24,014 nucleotides of DNA from assembly GCA_050260215.1 (NCBI GenBank), contig JBLNBU010000215.1, positions 1 to 24,014 on the forward strand, given 5' to 3'. Positions 7,681-15,410 of the stretch are shown piece after piece (within the stretch, counting starts at the first letter, position 1; the number at the start of each line of letters is the position of its first letter). Under the pieces are notes generated by a model. It saw only the letters and a program-made list of their open reading frames with translations, was not told the DNA's origin and searched no databases. Position numbers and translations under genes: made by a program. Origin of the DNA: JBLNBU01 sp050260215. GTDB taxonomy: Bacteria; Pseudomonadota; Alphaproteobacteria; Rhodospirillales; Magnetospirillaceae.

Positions 7681-9239
7681 CAGCCTGCCCCCTCCTCCAC
7701 CGCTTCGACGAAGCGCGGGAACACGCCCTGGGGCGCCGGCAGGGGCGTCCCGGGCTTCAGCGCATGGTGCTGGCCGATGAAGGCGAGCGTCCGCTTGTCC
7801 TCGGGCACTGCCAGCTGGTCGAGAAGGCGCGCCGACGACGTCGGCATGAACGGCTGGGTCAGCAGCGCCAGGTGGCGGATGGTCTCGGCCAGCACCCACA
7901 GCACGGTACCCATGCGGGCCGGATCGGTCTTCTTCAGCGCCCACGGCGCCTGGCGGTCCACATAGCCGTTGGCGGCGCGCACCACCACCCAGATGGCTTC
8001 CAGCGCCTCGTGGAACAGCTGGCGGTCCATGGCGTCGCGCACCTTGCCCAGAAGCGCCCCGGCCGCGTCCAGCATTTCGCGGTCGTCGGGCGCCAGTTCG
8101 CCGTGCTGGGGCACCTGGTTGCCGCAGTTCTTGCCGATCATGGATAGCACGCGCTGGGCCAGGTTGCCGTAGTCGTTGGCCAGCTCGCCGTTCATGCGGT
8201 TGACCATGGCGCGGTGGCTGAAGTCGCCGTCGTTGCCGAAGGGCACCTCACGCAGCAGGAAATAGCGCACCTGGTCGAGACCGTAACGATCGATCAGGCC
8301 CACCGGGTCGATGACGTTGCCCAGCGACTTCGAGATCTTCTGGCCCTCGTTGGTCCACCAGCCGTGGGCGAACACCCGCTTGGGCGGCTCGAGGCCGGCG
8401 GCCATCAGGAAGGCCGGCCAGTAGACGGCGTGGAAGCGCACGATGTCCTTGCCGACCATGTGCAGGTCGGCCGGCCACCACTTGGAATACGCGCCGTCCT
8501 TGTCGGGATAGCCGACCGCGGTAATGTAGTTGGTCAGCGCGTCCAGCCACACGTACATGACGTGGGCCTCGTCGCCGGGGACCGGAATGCCCCAGGAAAA
8601 GCTGGTGCGCGACACAGAAAGGTCGGTCAGGCCGCCCTTGACGAAGCTCATCACCTCGTTGCGGCGCGAGGCCGGGCCGACGCAGTCGGGATTGCGGTCG
8701 TACCAGGCCAGCAGCTTGTCGGCCCACTTGGACAGGCGGAAGAAGTAGCTGGGCTCCTTGACCCATTCCACCGGCGCGCCGGTGGGGGCCAGCTTCTGGC
8801 CGTTGGCCCCGGACACCAGCTCGTCCTCGCCGTAGAAGGCCTCGTCGCGCACCGAGTACCAGCCCTCGTAGTGGCCAAGATAGATCTCGTCGCGGGCGAC
8901 CAGCTCGTTCCACAGGGCCTGGCAGGCACGCACGTGGCGCGGCTCGGTGGTGCGGATGAAATCATCGTTCGAGCAGCCGAGCACGCGGGCCAGCTCGCGG
9001 AAATTGGCGGAATTCTGGTCGGCCAGCGCTTGCGGGGTCATGCCGGCGGTCTCGGCCGACTTCTCGACCTTCTGGCCATGCTCGTCGGTGCCGGTCAGGA
9101 ACTTGACGTCGAAGCCGTCCAGGCGCTTGAAGCGCGCCAGCACGTCGCAGGCCAGCGTGGTGTACGCGTGGCCGATATGCGGCTTGTCGTTGACGTAGTA
9201 GATCGGCGTGGTGACGTAGAAGGTTTCGGCCGCGGTCAT
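7680..9239 (-). CDS. metG: Methionyl-tRNA synthetase (MetG2 type, no zinc knuckle)
   Basis: A 519-residue class I aminoacyl-tRNA synthetase that charges tRNA-Met, including initiator tRNA. The HIGH motif is PHIGH at 20-24 and the KMSKS motif is KISKS at 301-305. The connecting segment near 125-160 lacks the CxxC pairs of the zinc knuckle found in the E. coli enzyme, placing it in the shorter MetG2 class usual in alphaproteobacteria. There is no C-terminal dimerisation/tRNA-binding extension. A strong ribosome site GGGAGGAAGG lies just before the ATG. It follows holB by 45 bases and is joined to tatD by a one-base overlap. Cytoplasmic and essential. Confidence 0.97.
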   Translation of the reverse strand: MTAAETFYVTTPIYYVNDKPHIGHAYTTLACDVLARFKRLDGFDVKFLTGTDEHGQKVEKSAETAGMTPQALADQNSANFRELARVLGCSNDDFIRTTEPRHVRACQALWNELVARDEIYLGHYEGWYSVRDEAFYGEDELVSGANGQKLAPTGAPVEWVKEPSYFFRLSKWADKLLAWYDRNPDCVGPASRRNEVMSFVKGGLTDLSVSRTSFSWGIPVPGDEAHVMYVWLDALTNYITAVGYPDKDGAYSKWWPADLHMVGKDIVRFHAVYWPAFLMAAGLEPPKRVFAHGWWTNEGQKISKSLGNVIDPVGLIDRYGLDQVRYFLLREVPFGNDGDFSHRAMVNRMNGELANDYGNLAQRVLSMIGKNCGNQVPQHGELAPDDREMLDAAGALLGKVRDAMDRQLFHEALEAIWVVVRAANGYVDRQAPWALKKTDPARMGTVLWVLAETIRHLALLTQPFMPTSSARLLDQLAVPEDKRTLAFIGQHHALKPGTPLPAPQGVFPRFVEAVEEGAG

Positions 9240-9284
9240 CGCCTTCCTCCCTTGTTTTCGAGTTGTAGGTCGGCCCGCCGCGGA

Positions 9285-10367
9285 TCAAGGGCGGGCCAGC
9301 CGCTCCACCGCGAGGAATGCGCTCAAGATCGCCTGCTTGCGGTCCAGGTTGACCGCGTCGGTGCGGGCGAACAGCGAGGTGATCTTTTCCCACACCTGCA
9401 GCCATTGATCAAGGCTGGCTGCCGCCAGAAGCCGGCCGATCAGGGCTGCCTCGCCGGGCACCACCTCGGTCATTCCCTGGCCCTGCCGCCCCCCTGCCCG
9501 CACCAGGCGGGCCAGCCACCAGGTCAGCAGTTCGGTCACCGTGCGGAAGGCGGCGTCGTTCTCGGGCCGGGCCACCCGGTCGCCGAAGCCGTGCAGCGCC
9601 GGCACGTCCAGCTTCGGCAGGCCGTCCAGCAGCCCCAGCAGGTCGCGGTAGAGGTCCAGCCCGCCCTCGGCCGCCAACCCCAAGGCCTTGCCGATGCTGC
9701 CCTCGGCCAGGCGCGCCAGCGCGGTCACGTCGGCATCGGTCAGGTCGGGGCGGTGGCGGGCCAGCAGGGCGGCGACGCGGTCCTCGGCCAGCGGCTGCAG
9801 CACCAGGCGGCGGCAACGCGAGCGGATGGTCGGCAGCAGGCGGCCGGGGCTGTGGGAAACCAGCAGCATCAAGGCGTTGCGCGGCGGTTCTTCCAGCACT
9901 TTCAGCACCGCGTTGGCGGCGTTGCGGTTCATTTCGTCGGCGGAATCGATGATGGCGACCCGCCATCCGCCCTCGGCCGGGGTCAGCGCCATGAAGCCGC
10001 CGACACCGCGGACGTCGTCGATGACGATCTCGGTGCGCAGCTTGGTCTTCTTGTCGTCCGTATAGCCGCGCTCGACCACCTTGAGGTCGGCATGGCCGCC
10101 GGCGGCGACGCGTCGGAACACCGGATGGTCGGGGCGCAAGTTGAGGTCGGTGGGCCCGTCGCCGAACAGCCCGCCCCCTTCCCCGCCGCCCGACAGCACG
10201 AAGCGGGCGAAGCGATAAGCCAGCGTCGCCTTGCCGATGCCCTGGGGCCCGCAGATCAGCCAGGCATGGGCCATGCGCCCGGATGTCCACGCGTCCAGCA
10301 GCACCCGTTCGGCGGGCTCGTGGCCCAGCAGGTCGGCGGTGTCGCGGGGATGGGCGATGTCGGTCAT
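9285..10367 (-). CDS. holB: DNA polymerase III subunit delta prime
   Basis: A 360-residue clamp-loader ATPase-fold subunit. It has a P-loop region GPQGIGKAT at 40-48, a Walker B-like VAIIDSADEM at 137-146 and the SRC motif RSRC near 182-185, which in clamp loaders supplies the arginine finger. The four-cysteine zinc module of E. coli delta prime is absent: the only cysteines lie near the P-loop and in SRC, which I believe is normal for alphaproteobacterial members. Delta prime acts in the gamma complex that loads the beta clamp. It lies downstream of tmk, separated by 116 bases holding two hairpins, and upstream of metG, an arrangement widely kept in bacteria. Confidence 0.95.
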   Translation of the reverse strand: MTDIAHPRDTADLLGHEPAERVLLDAWTSGRMAHAWLICGPQGIGKATLAYRFARFVLSGGGEGGGLFGDGPTDLNLRPDHPVFRRVAAGGHADLKVVERGYTDDKKTKLRTEIVIDDVRGVGGFMALTPAEGGWRVAIIDSADEMNRNAANAVLKVLEEPPRNALMLLVSHSPGRLLPTIRSRCRRLVLQPLAEDRVAALLARHRPDLTDADVTALARLAEGSIGKALGLAAEGGLDLYRDLLGLLDGLPKLDVPALHGFGDRVARPENDAAFRTVTELLTWWLARLVRAGGRQGQGMTEVVPGEAALIGRLLAAASLDQWLQVWEKITSLFARTDAVNLDRKQAILSAFLAVERLARP

Positions 10368-10412
10368 GGCGCGACTGTAGCCGAGCGGCCGGCGCCTGGG
10401 TAGAGCCCTTGG

Positions 10413-10462
10413 CCACGGTGGGCACGTCCCACCGCGTGGATGGCCGGGGCAAGCCCGGCCAT
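10413..10462. repeat. Tandem hairpins between tmk and holB, including palindrome copy B
   Basis: Two adjoining stem-loops fill the tmk-holB gap. At 10413-10439, CCACGGTGGG pairs with CCCACCG-(CG)-TGG round a CACGT loop, ten pairs with a two-base bulge. At 10440-10462, ATGGCCGGG pairs perfectly with CCCGGCCAT round GCAAG; this is the inverse-orientation copy of the palindrome at 5421-5439. Neither has a U-tract. They lie between two genes expected to be cotranscribed, so they may set transcript stability or partly uncouple holB from tmk. Confidence 0.65.
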
Positions 10463-10483
10463 GACGCTCATTCGTTCAGAACT

Positions 10484-11107
10484 TCACACCCCCAGCCGCG
10501 CGACGGCCGTCATGATGGCGGCGTGGATCGCCTCGACCTCGCCGGTGGCGTCGACGACGGTGCAGCGGCCGGGTTCAGTGCGGGCGATATCCAGGAAGCC
10601 CTGGCGCAGGCGTTGGTGGAAGGCGGTGCCCATGCGCTCGTAGCGGTCCTCGGCCCCGCCCCGGCCCCCTGCCCGCCTCAAGCCCTCGTCGACGGGCAGG
10701 TCCAGGATCAGGGTCAGGTCGGGGGCGAAGTCGCCCACGGCGATGCGGTAGAGGTCCTTCAACTGGCCGATGTCCATGCCGTGGCCATAGCCCTGGTAGG
10801 CGACGGTCGAATCGGCGAAGCGGTCGCACACCACCCAGTCGCCGCGCTCGATGGCCGGCCACACGGTCTTGGCCAGGTGGTCGCGGCGGGCGGCGAAGTG
10901 CAGCAGGGCCTCGGTCATGCCGTCCCAGCGGTCGACGTCGCCCTGGACCAGAAGGGTGCGGATGTGCTCGGCGCCCTGCGAGCCGCCGGGCTCGCGGGTG
11001 GTCACCACCGTGCGGCCCGACGCGCGCTGGGCGTCGGCCAGCAGACGCACCTGCGTCGACTTGCCGGCGCCCTCGCCGCCTTCGAAGGTGATGAAGCGTC
11101 CCTTCAT
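10484..11107 (-). CDS. tmk: Thymidylate kinase
   Basis: A 207-residue dTMP kinase that makes dTDP for DNA synthesis. The P-loop GGEGAGKST is at 10-18, the TTREPGG substrate segment at 36-42, the DRF motif at 95-97 with FADSTVAYQGYGHG, and the LID segment includes AEDRYERMG. Length and motifs are typical. The gene starts seven bases after the carboxypeptidase stop and is followed by the hairpin pair and holB, so it joins the cell-wall gene to the replication/translation block in one minus-strand run. Confidence 0.97.
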   Translation of the reverse strand: MKGRFITFEGGEGAGKSTQVRLLADAQRASGRTVVTTREPGGSQGAEHIRTLLVQGDVDRWDGMTEALLHFAARRDHLAKTVWPAIERGDWVVCDRFADSTVAYQGYGHGMDIGQLKDLYRIAVGDFAPDLTLILDLPVDEGLRRAGGRGGAEDRYERMGTAFHQRLRQGFLDIARTEPGRCTVVDATGEVEAIHAAIMTAVARLGV

Positions 11108-11114
11108 GCGTCGA

Positions 11115-12278
11115 TCAGCTCTTGGGCCCCCAGACGATGCGCTTGATGGCGGTGGTGATGCGGCCCGAAAAGCCCAGGCGCTGCACGTCGGCGCCCGCGG
11201 CCAGCGGCAGTTCCATGGCCTGGACGCCCGGCGCGGTGATCACCAGCTTACCGACCACGTCGCCCTTCTTGATCGGCGCCGGGATCGGGCCGGTGTAGAC
11301 GGCGGTGACCTTCATTTCGCGGCGAGCCTTGCGCGGCAGGGTCACTTCCAGCTTCTTGGCGGCAACCAGGGGCACGGTCTCGGCATCGCCCAGCCACACC
11401 TCGGCGTCGGTGATCTGGTCGCCCGGCTTGAACAAGGAGTAGTCGTCGAACTCGCGGAAGGCCCATTCGGTCAGGCGCTGGGTCTCCTCGGCGCGCTCCT
11501 TCATGCTGGACATGCCGTTGAGCACCATGATGATGCGCCGCTCGCCGCGCTTGATCGAGCCGGTCAGGCCGTAGCCGGCGGCCTCGGTATGGCCGGTCTT
11601 CAGGCCGTCGGCGCCTTGGGTGGTGTACAGCAGCGGGTTGCGGTTGCCCTGCTTGATGTTGTTGAAGGTGAATTCCTTCTCCGAGAAGATCTGATAGTAC
11701 TCGGGATAGTCGGCAATGATGTGGCGGGCCAGGATGGACAGGTCGCGCGCCGTGGTCAGGTGGTCGGGCTCGGGCCAGCCGCTGGCGTTGCGGAAGTTCG
11801 AATGGGTCATCCCCAGCTGGTGGGCGCGTCGCGTCGCCTCCTCGGCGAAGGCCTCCTCGCTGCCGGCATACGCCTCGGCCAGCACCGAACAGGCGTCGTT
11901 GCCCGACTGGATGATGACGCCGCGCAGCAGCTCCTCGACCTTGGCGGTCGAGTGCACCGGCAGGAACATCATCGAGCCTTCGGACTTGTAGTGCTTCTTC
12001 CACGCCGTCTCGGTCACCGGAAGCTGGTCGGTGGGCTTCCAGCTGCCTTCCTTCAGCTTCTCGAAGACCATGTAGACGGTCATCAGCTTGCTCATGGACG
12101 ACGGCACCATCAGGTCGTCGGCATTCTTCTCCATCAGCACGGTGCCGGTGTTGAAGTCGAGCACGATGGCCTGCTTGGCGCTGGTCTCGATGGACTCGGC
12201 ACCCGCCGGCAGCGCCGCGGCCAGGCTGACGAGGGAGACGGCCGCAAACAGCGTGCGGCGGAAGCTGGAGAGGATCAT
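11115..12278 (-). CDS. dacA: D-alanyl-D-alanine carboxypeptidase (penicillin-binding protein 5/6 family)
   Basis: A 387-residue serine peptidase that trims the terminal D-Ala of peptidoglycan stem peptides in the periplasm. A signal peptide covers about residues 1-27 (cleavage after AGA). The three active-site motifs are present: SMSK at 60-63 with nucleophile S60 and K63, SGN at 124-126, and KTG at 226-228. After the peptidase S11 domain, a beta-rich PBP5 C-terminal domain runs from about 285, and the basic amphipathic end GRITTAIKRIVWGPKS could anchor it to the membrane surface. It lies downstream of rlpA in the same direction and directly upstream of tmk. The symbol could equally be dacC or dacF. 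Confidence 0.93.
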   Translation of the reverse strand: MILSSFRRTLFAAVSLVSLAAALPAGAESIETSAKQAIVLDFNTGTVLMEKNADDLMVPSSMSKLMTVYMVFEKLKEGSWKPTDQLPVTETAWKKHYKSEGSMMFLPVHSTAKVEELLRGVIIQSGNDACSVLAEAYAGSEEAFAEEATRRAHQLGMTHSNFRNASGWPEPDHLTTARDLSILARHIIADYPEYYQIFSEKEFTFNNIKQGNRNPLLYTTQGADGLKTGHTEAAGYGLTGSIKRGERRIIMVLNGMSSMKERAEETQRLTEWAFREFDDYSLFKPGDQITDAEVWLGDAETVPLVAAKKLEVTLPRKARREMKVTAVYTGPIPAPIKKGDVVGKLVITAPGVQAMELPLAAGADVQRLGFSGRITTAIKRIVWGPKS

Positions 12279-12385
12279 CGACGCTTACCCTACGACTGAC
12301 AAAGGACGCCGGACGGCGTCCCGACGGAAATATTTAGCCCGCATCAAGAGCCACGCGAATGCGTCGGAACTAAGGCGGGGCAGAC
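12279..12385 (-). promoter_or_regulatory. rlpA-dacA gap with hairpin and AT-rich promoter-like segment
   Basis: On the minus strand, the rlpA stop is followed by an AT-rich TAAATA (12331-12336 on plus), then a perfect hairpin GGACGCC-GTCC-GGCGTCC (plus 12304-12321) followed by TTTGT, then the dacA start. The hairpin with a short U-run could terminate rlpA transcripts; alternatively TAAATA is a -10 element for dacA and the hairpin sits at the 5' end of its message. No convincing -35 box is visible. Confidence 0.4.
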
Positions 12386-13360
12386 CTAATCGACCACCAC
12401 GCGGGCGTCCTGGGTGCCGCGCGCGATCACCGAGTCCAGCATCCGGTCGGCCTCCTCGACGGTGGGCACCGGCCCCAGGCGGACGCGGTAGACCGTCTTG
12501 CCGCCGACGGTGGCCTGCTCGACATGGGTGTTGCCGACCCCAGACAGCCGCGCCGACAGGCGCATGGCGTTGTCGTGGCGGCTGAACGATCCGGCCTGGA
12601 TGTAGATGTGGGTGGGCTTGACCGGCACCACCGAGACGTCCTGGCGGGCCAGGACCTGTTCCACCGCCTCGACGCTGACGCCGCGCTGGGGGACCCCGTT
12701 GGCCGCAGTCTGGATGGGGCGGGCCGCCTCGCGACTGCCGGGCGGCGGCAGGGTTTCGGCGGTGACGGTCTCGCGCGGGGCGGCGGCGACCTTGGGGGCC
12801 TCGGTGCCGTCGGGGCGGGATTTGCCGGCCAGGGCGCGGCTTTCCTCGGCCAGCACCTGCACGCGCACCCGGGCGGTGCCCTTGCCCTCCATGCCCAGAA
12901 GCTGCGCCGAGCGGCGCGACAGGTCGATGATGCGGCCGTTGACGAAGGGGCCGCGGTCGTTGACGCGGACCACCAGCGACCGGCCGTTCTCGAGGTTGGT
13001 CACCCGCACGATGGACGGCATGGGCAGGGTCTTGTGGGCGGCGGTGACGGCGTTCATGTCGAACACCTCGCCGTTGGCGGTCTGCTTCGCGTGGAAGTCG
13101 GGGCCGTACCACGAGGCGATGCCCGTCTCGTCGTAGTCGAAGTCCTCGGCCGGATAGTACCAGACGCCGGCCACCTGATAGGGCTTGCCCACCTTGTAGG
13201 TGGACGCAGCCGTCGACGACACCGGCGGCGGCTGGCCGCCGTCGCCGCCGGCCGCCCGCTTGGCGAAATAGCCGAACAGGTTCGCCTCGGCGCAGCCCGA
13301 CAGCAGCGCGGTCGACATCAGCAGCGCGGCGATCCGCCTGCCCGGATGTCCATTCCGCAT
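12386..13360 (-). CDS. rlpA: RlpA-family septal lytic transglycosylase lipoprotein with SPOR domain
   Basis: A 324-residue lipoprotein. The lipobox LLSGC puts the acylated cysteine at residue 23. A double-psi beta-barrel domain begins GIASWYG at 80-86 and carries the residues needed by the active Pseudomonas enzyme: E98 in NGEVFD, H109 in TAAHKTLP and D135 in RVNDRGPF. A proline-rich linker leads to a C-terminal SPOR domain from about 240 (YIQAGSFSRHDNA, YRVRLGPV), which binds denuded glycan strands at the division site. By family knowledge it cleaves naked peptidoglycan strands in cell separation. I prefer the ATG at 13360, which has GGGGGT seven bases upstream, over one at 13375 whose purine run is too close. 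Lies after mltB on the same strand. Confidence 0.93.
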   Translation of the reverse strand: MRNGHPGRRIAALLMSTALLSGCAEANLFGYFAKRAAGGDGGQPPPVSSTAASTYKVGKPYQVAGVWYYPAEDFDYDETGIASWYGPDFHAKQTANGEVFDMNAVTAAHKTLPMPSIVRVTNLENGRSLVVRVNDRGPFVNGRIIDLSRRSAQLLGMEGKGTARVRVQVLAEESRALAGKSRPDGTEAPKVAAAPRETVTAETLPPPGSREAARPIQTAANGVPQRGVSVEAVEQVLARQDVSVVPVKPTHIYIQAGSFSRHDNAMRLSARLSGVGNTHVEQATVGGKTVYRVRLGPVPTVEEADRMLDSVIARGTQDARVVVD

Positions 13361-13402
13361 ATCTGGTACCCCCATACCCTTACTCGCCGAAGATGTTGTA
13401 GT

Positions 13403-14461
13403 CTACTTGGCGCCGATCCTGTCCGCAAGATGGCCGGCGGCCAGGGCGAAGAAGGTCGAGCGGTTCCATTTCATGATGGTGCGGAAGTTGTCGTAGACCA
13501 GGAAGGCCGGGCCCGTCTTGCCGTCCGCCAGGACGATGGACCCCTGCACGTCCTTGTGGGGCAATGCCTTGCCGTCCGCCCCGTGCACGCCCAGGTGCGA
13601 CCATTCGGCCAGGCTCTTGCGGGTGTCCAGGCCGATCAGCCTGGCGTCGAACCCGGCCGGCAGGCTGACCGCCCTGCCCCAGGTCTGGTCACCGCGCCAG
13701 CCCTCGCTGGCCAGGTAGTTGGCGGCCGAGGCCAGCGCGTCGCCGCGGTTGGTCCAGATGTCGCGCCGCCCGTCGCCGTCCCAGTCCTGGGCGAACTTGA
13801 CGAAGGTGGTGGGCATGAACTGGCACTGCCCCATGGCCCCGGCCCAGGAGCCGATCATCCTGGCCGGGGCGATGTGGCCCTGGTCGAGGATGGTGAGCGC
13901 ATTCATCAGTTCGCCGCGGAAATAGGCCGAGCGCCGCCCGTCATAGGCCAGCGTCGCCAGCGAGGCAACCACCGGATAGCCGCCGGTAACGCGACCGTAA
14001 TCGGTCTCGATGCCCCACAGCGCCACCACGAAGCGGGCCTGGACGTTGTAGCGCCGCTCGATCTGGGCCAGCAGTTCGGCGTTCTCGGCCATCATGCGCC
14101 GGCCCTTGGCCACCTTGTCGGGATTGACCACGCGGCTGAGGTACTGGTCGAAGGTCAGGGTGAATTCGGGCTGCTTGCGGTCCAGCTCGATGACCTTGTC
14201 CAGGTGGTTGACGCCGGCCAGGGCGGTGTCCACCGTCTCGGCGCGGATGCCCTTGGCGGTGGCTTCGGCGCGCACGCCTTGCAGGAAGGCGGCGAAGCTG
14301 GAGGCGACAGGCGCCACCGGCGCGCCCGCCTCGGGTTGGGCGGGGGCGGGCTGGGTCGCCGGCATGGCGGCCTGCTGCTGGCCCGGCGCACTCGCACAGG
14401 CCGAGGTCGCCAGCACCAGGCTCAGCGCCATGGCCGTCAACGATCCCGAGCGCGACATCAT
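13403..14461 (-). CDS. mltB: MltB-family lytic murein transglycosylase
   Basis: A 352-residue peptidoglycan-cleaving enzyme. The N-terminus is a signal sequence with a cysteine at 22 (TSAC); Thr at -3 is atypical of a lipobox, so lipidation is likely but not certain. A low-complexity Ala/Pro/Gln linker follows (about 25-52). The SLT_2 catalytic domain shows ALWGIETDYGR with the catalytic Glu, then GAMGQCQFMPTTF and the DWDGDGRRDIW calcium-loop-like segment, then AANYLASEGWRGDQTWG. It makes 1,6-anhydro-muropeptides in the periplasm. There is no C-terminal peptidoglycan-binding domain. Two adjacent ATGs (14461 and 14458) follow GGGGAG; either could be used. It sits 42 bases before rlpA, so the two wall hydrolases probably share a transcript. 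Confidence 0.92.
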   Translation of the reverse strand: MMSRSGSLTAMALSLVLATSACASAPGQQQAAMPATQPAPAQPEAGAPVAPVASSFAAFLQGVRAEATAKGIRAETVDTALAGVNHLDKVIELDRKQPEFTLTFDQYLSRVVNPDKVAKGRRMMAENAELLAQIERRYNVQARFVVALWGIETDYGRVTGGYPVVASLATLAYDGRRSAYFRGELMNALTILDQGHIAPARMIGSWAGAMGQCQFMPTTFVKFAQDWDGDGRRDIWTNRGDALASAANYLASEGWRGDQTWGRAVSLPAGFDARLIGLDTRKSLAEWSHLGVHGADGKALPHKDVQGSIVLADGKTGPAFLVYDNFRTIMKWNRSTFFALAAGHLADRIGAK

Positions 14462-14523
14462 CTGGACTCCCCGACCCGCTTGCAACACAAGTCCTTGTGC
14501 CACAGGTAGCGAACCAAGGGCAA
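14462..14523 (-). promoter_or_regulatory. Gap before mltB with a short hairpin
   Basis: Sixty-two bases between the YdcF-like gene and mltB. A small stem CACAA-GTCC-TTGTG lies at 14486-14499, and the GGGGAG ribosome site of mltB lies just before its start. There is no U-tract and no clear promoter. Confidence 0.3.
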
Positions 14524-15306
14524 TTAGTGTTTGTCCGCCGGAGCAGGCAACAGCGCGTCGGTCCACCCCGACAGACGATAGGAGGCCAGGCCGATGAATT
14601 CGTGGGCCAGCGCGCCATAGCCGCCCAGGTTGAACGACAGCCGCAGCCCGGCGCCCGGACCCGCCGTCTGGTAGTCGACCGGGTACGGCACCACCGGCCA
14701 GCCCGCCGCCCGGAAGCAGCCGACCGAGCGCGGCATATGCATGGCCGAGGTCACCAGCAGCCAGGTCTCGCCCTCGGCAGGCTTGGCCAAGTCCTTGGAC
14801 AGGACGGCGTTTTCGCGGGTAGTGCGCGAATCGCGCTCGTAGATCACGCGGGAATCGTCGAAGCCGATGTCGAGGAAAAAGCGGCGTGCCCAGTCGGCCT
14901 CGCGGTTGGTCTGGTCCAGCACCCGGCCCGATCCGCCGCTGAACACCAGCTTCGCCTCGGGATGGCTGCGCGCCAGCGCCACCATCTCGGTCAGGCGCTC
15001 GGCCGCCCCGCCCAGGGCTACCTGGCCGCGGGCGGCGCTGACCGCCGGGTCGATGGCCCCGCCCAGCACGATGATGCCATCGACGCGGGCAGGCATTGCC
15101 GCCGGCGGCGGGAAGCGGTCCTCGAGCCAGGCGATGCCCCAGCGATCCAGGGGCACCACCCCCAGCGCCGCGACCATGGCCAGCGTGGCGCCCAGCAGGC
15201 GCCGCCCGCCGGCGCGCGGCAGCAAAAGCCACGCCAGCGCAGCCGCGACGTAGAAGAGATTGGCCGGATCGGCCAGCCAGCCCACCACCTTGCCCAGCAC
15301 GAACAT
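14524..15306 (-). CDS. YdcF/ElyC-like DUF218 membrane protein
   Basis: A 260-residue protein with two membrane segments at about 15-30 and 36-52, then a soluble DUF218 domain: DGIIVLGGAI near 76-85, KLVFSGGSGR, ERDSRTTRENA and LLVTSAMHMPRS, which line the family's pocket. The C-terminal HEFIGLASYRLSGW resembles ElyC/SanA-type members rather than short cytosolic YdcF. E. coli ElyC acts in envelope integrity and peptidoglycan/lipid-carrier metabolism; the same role here is inference, helped by the three wall genes just downstream. The domain probably faces the periplasm. The gene is divergent from the carbonic anhydrase. Confidence 0.87.
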   Translation of the reverse strand: MFVLGKVVGWLADPANLFYVAAALAWLLLPRAGGRRLLGATLAMVAALGVVPLDRWGIAWLEDRFPPPAAMPARVDGIIVLGGAIDPAVSAARGQVALGGAAERLTEMVALARSHPEAKLVFSGGSGRVLDQTNREADWARRFFLDIGFDDSRVIYERDSRTTRENAVLSKDLAKPAEGETWLLVTSAMHMPRSVGCFRAAGWPVVPYPVDYQTAGPGAGLRLSFNLGGYGALAHEFIGLASYRLSGWTDALLPAPADKH

Positions 15307-15410
15307 GCCCCAGATGTGCCAGGATCATGGCTCTGTGTCATCCGCGATGTTCCCGCTCCGCGCGGATCATGCTAAACCGGCGGCCCCGAACTTGTGGCGA
15401 GGATAGGCAG
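15307..15410. promoter_or_regulatory. Divergent region between YdcF-like gene and carbonic anhydrase
   Basis: The 104-base divergent gap holds a perfect seven-base inverted repeat, ATCCGCG at 15340-15346 and CGCGGAT at 15361-15367, separated by 14 bases. It may be a stem-loop in an untranslated leader or an operator. GAGGATAGG before 15411 is the ribosome site of the carbonic anhydrase gene. Confidence 0.4.

Noticed and set aside
7681..7944. Longer tatD reading frame extending into metG
   Set aside because: The family N-terminus VDSHCHLD starts at the ATG at 7680, which overlaps the metG stop by one base.
9400..9700. holB considered inactive because the zinc cysteines are absent
   Set aside because: The P-loop region and SRC motif are intact, and loss of the zinc module appears usual in alphaproteobacterial delta prime.
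8214..10403. 729-codon plus-strand open frame opposite metG and holB
   Set aside because: Low-complexity Gly/Ala/Arg/His/Gln composition and full overlap with two well-recognised genes; it is a shadow frame produced by high GC.
12524..14509. 661-codon plus-strand open frame opposite rlpA and mltB
   Set aside because: Shadow of two genes with intact catalytic motifs; no start site or domain.
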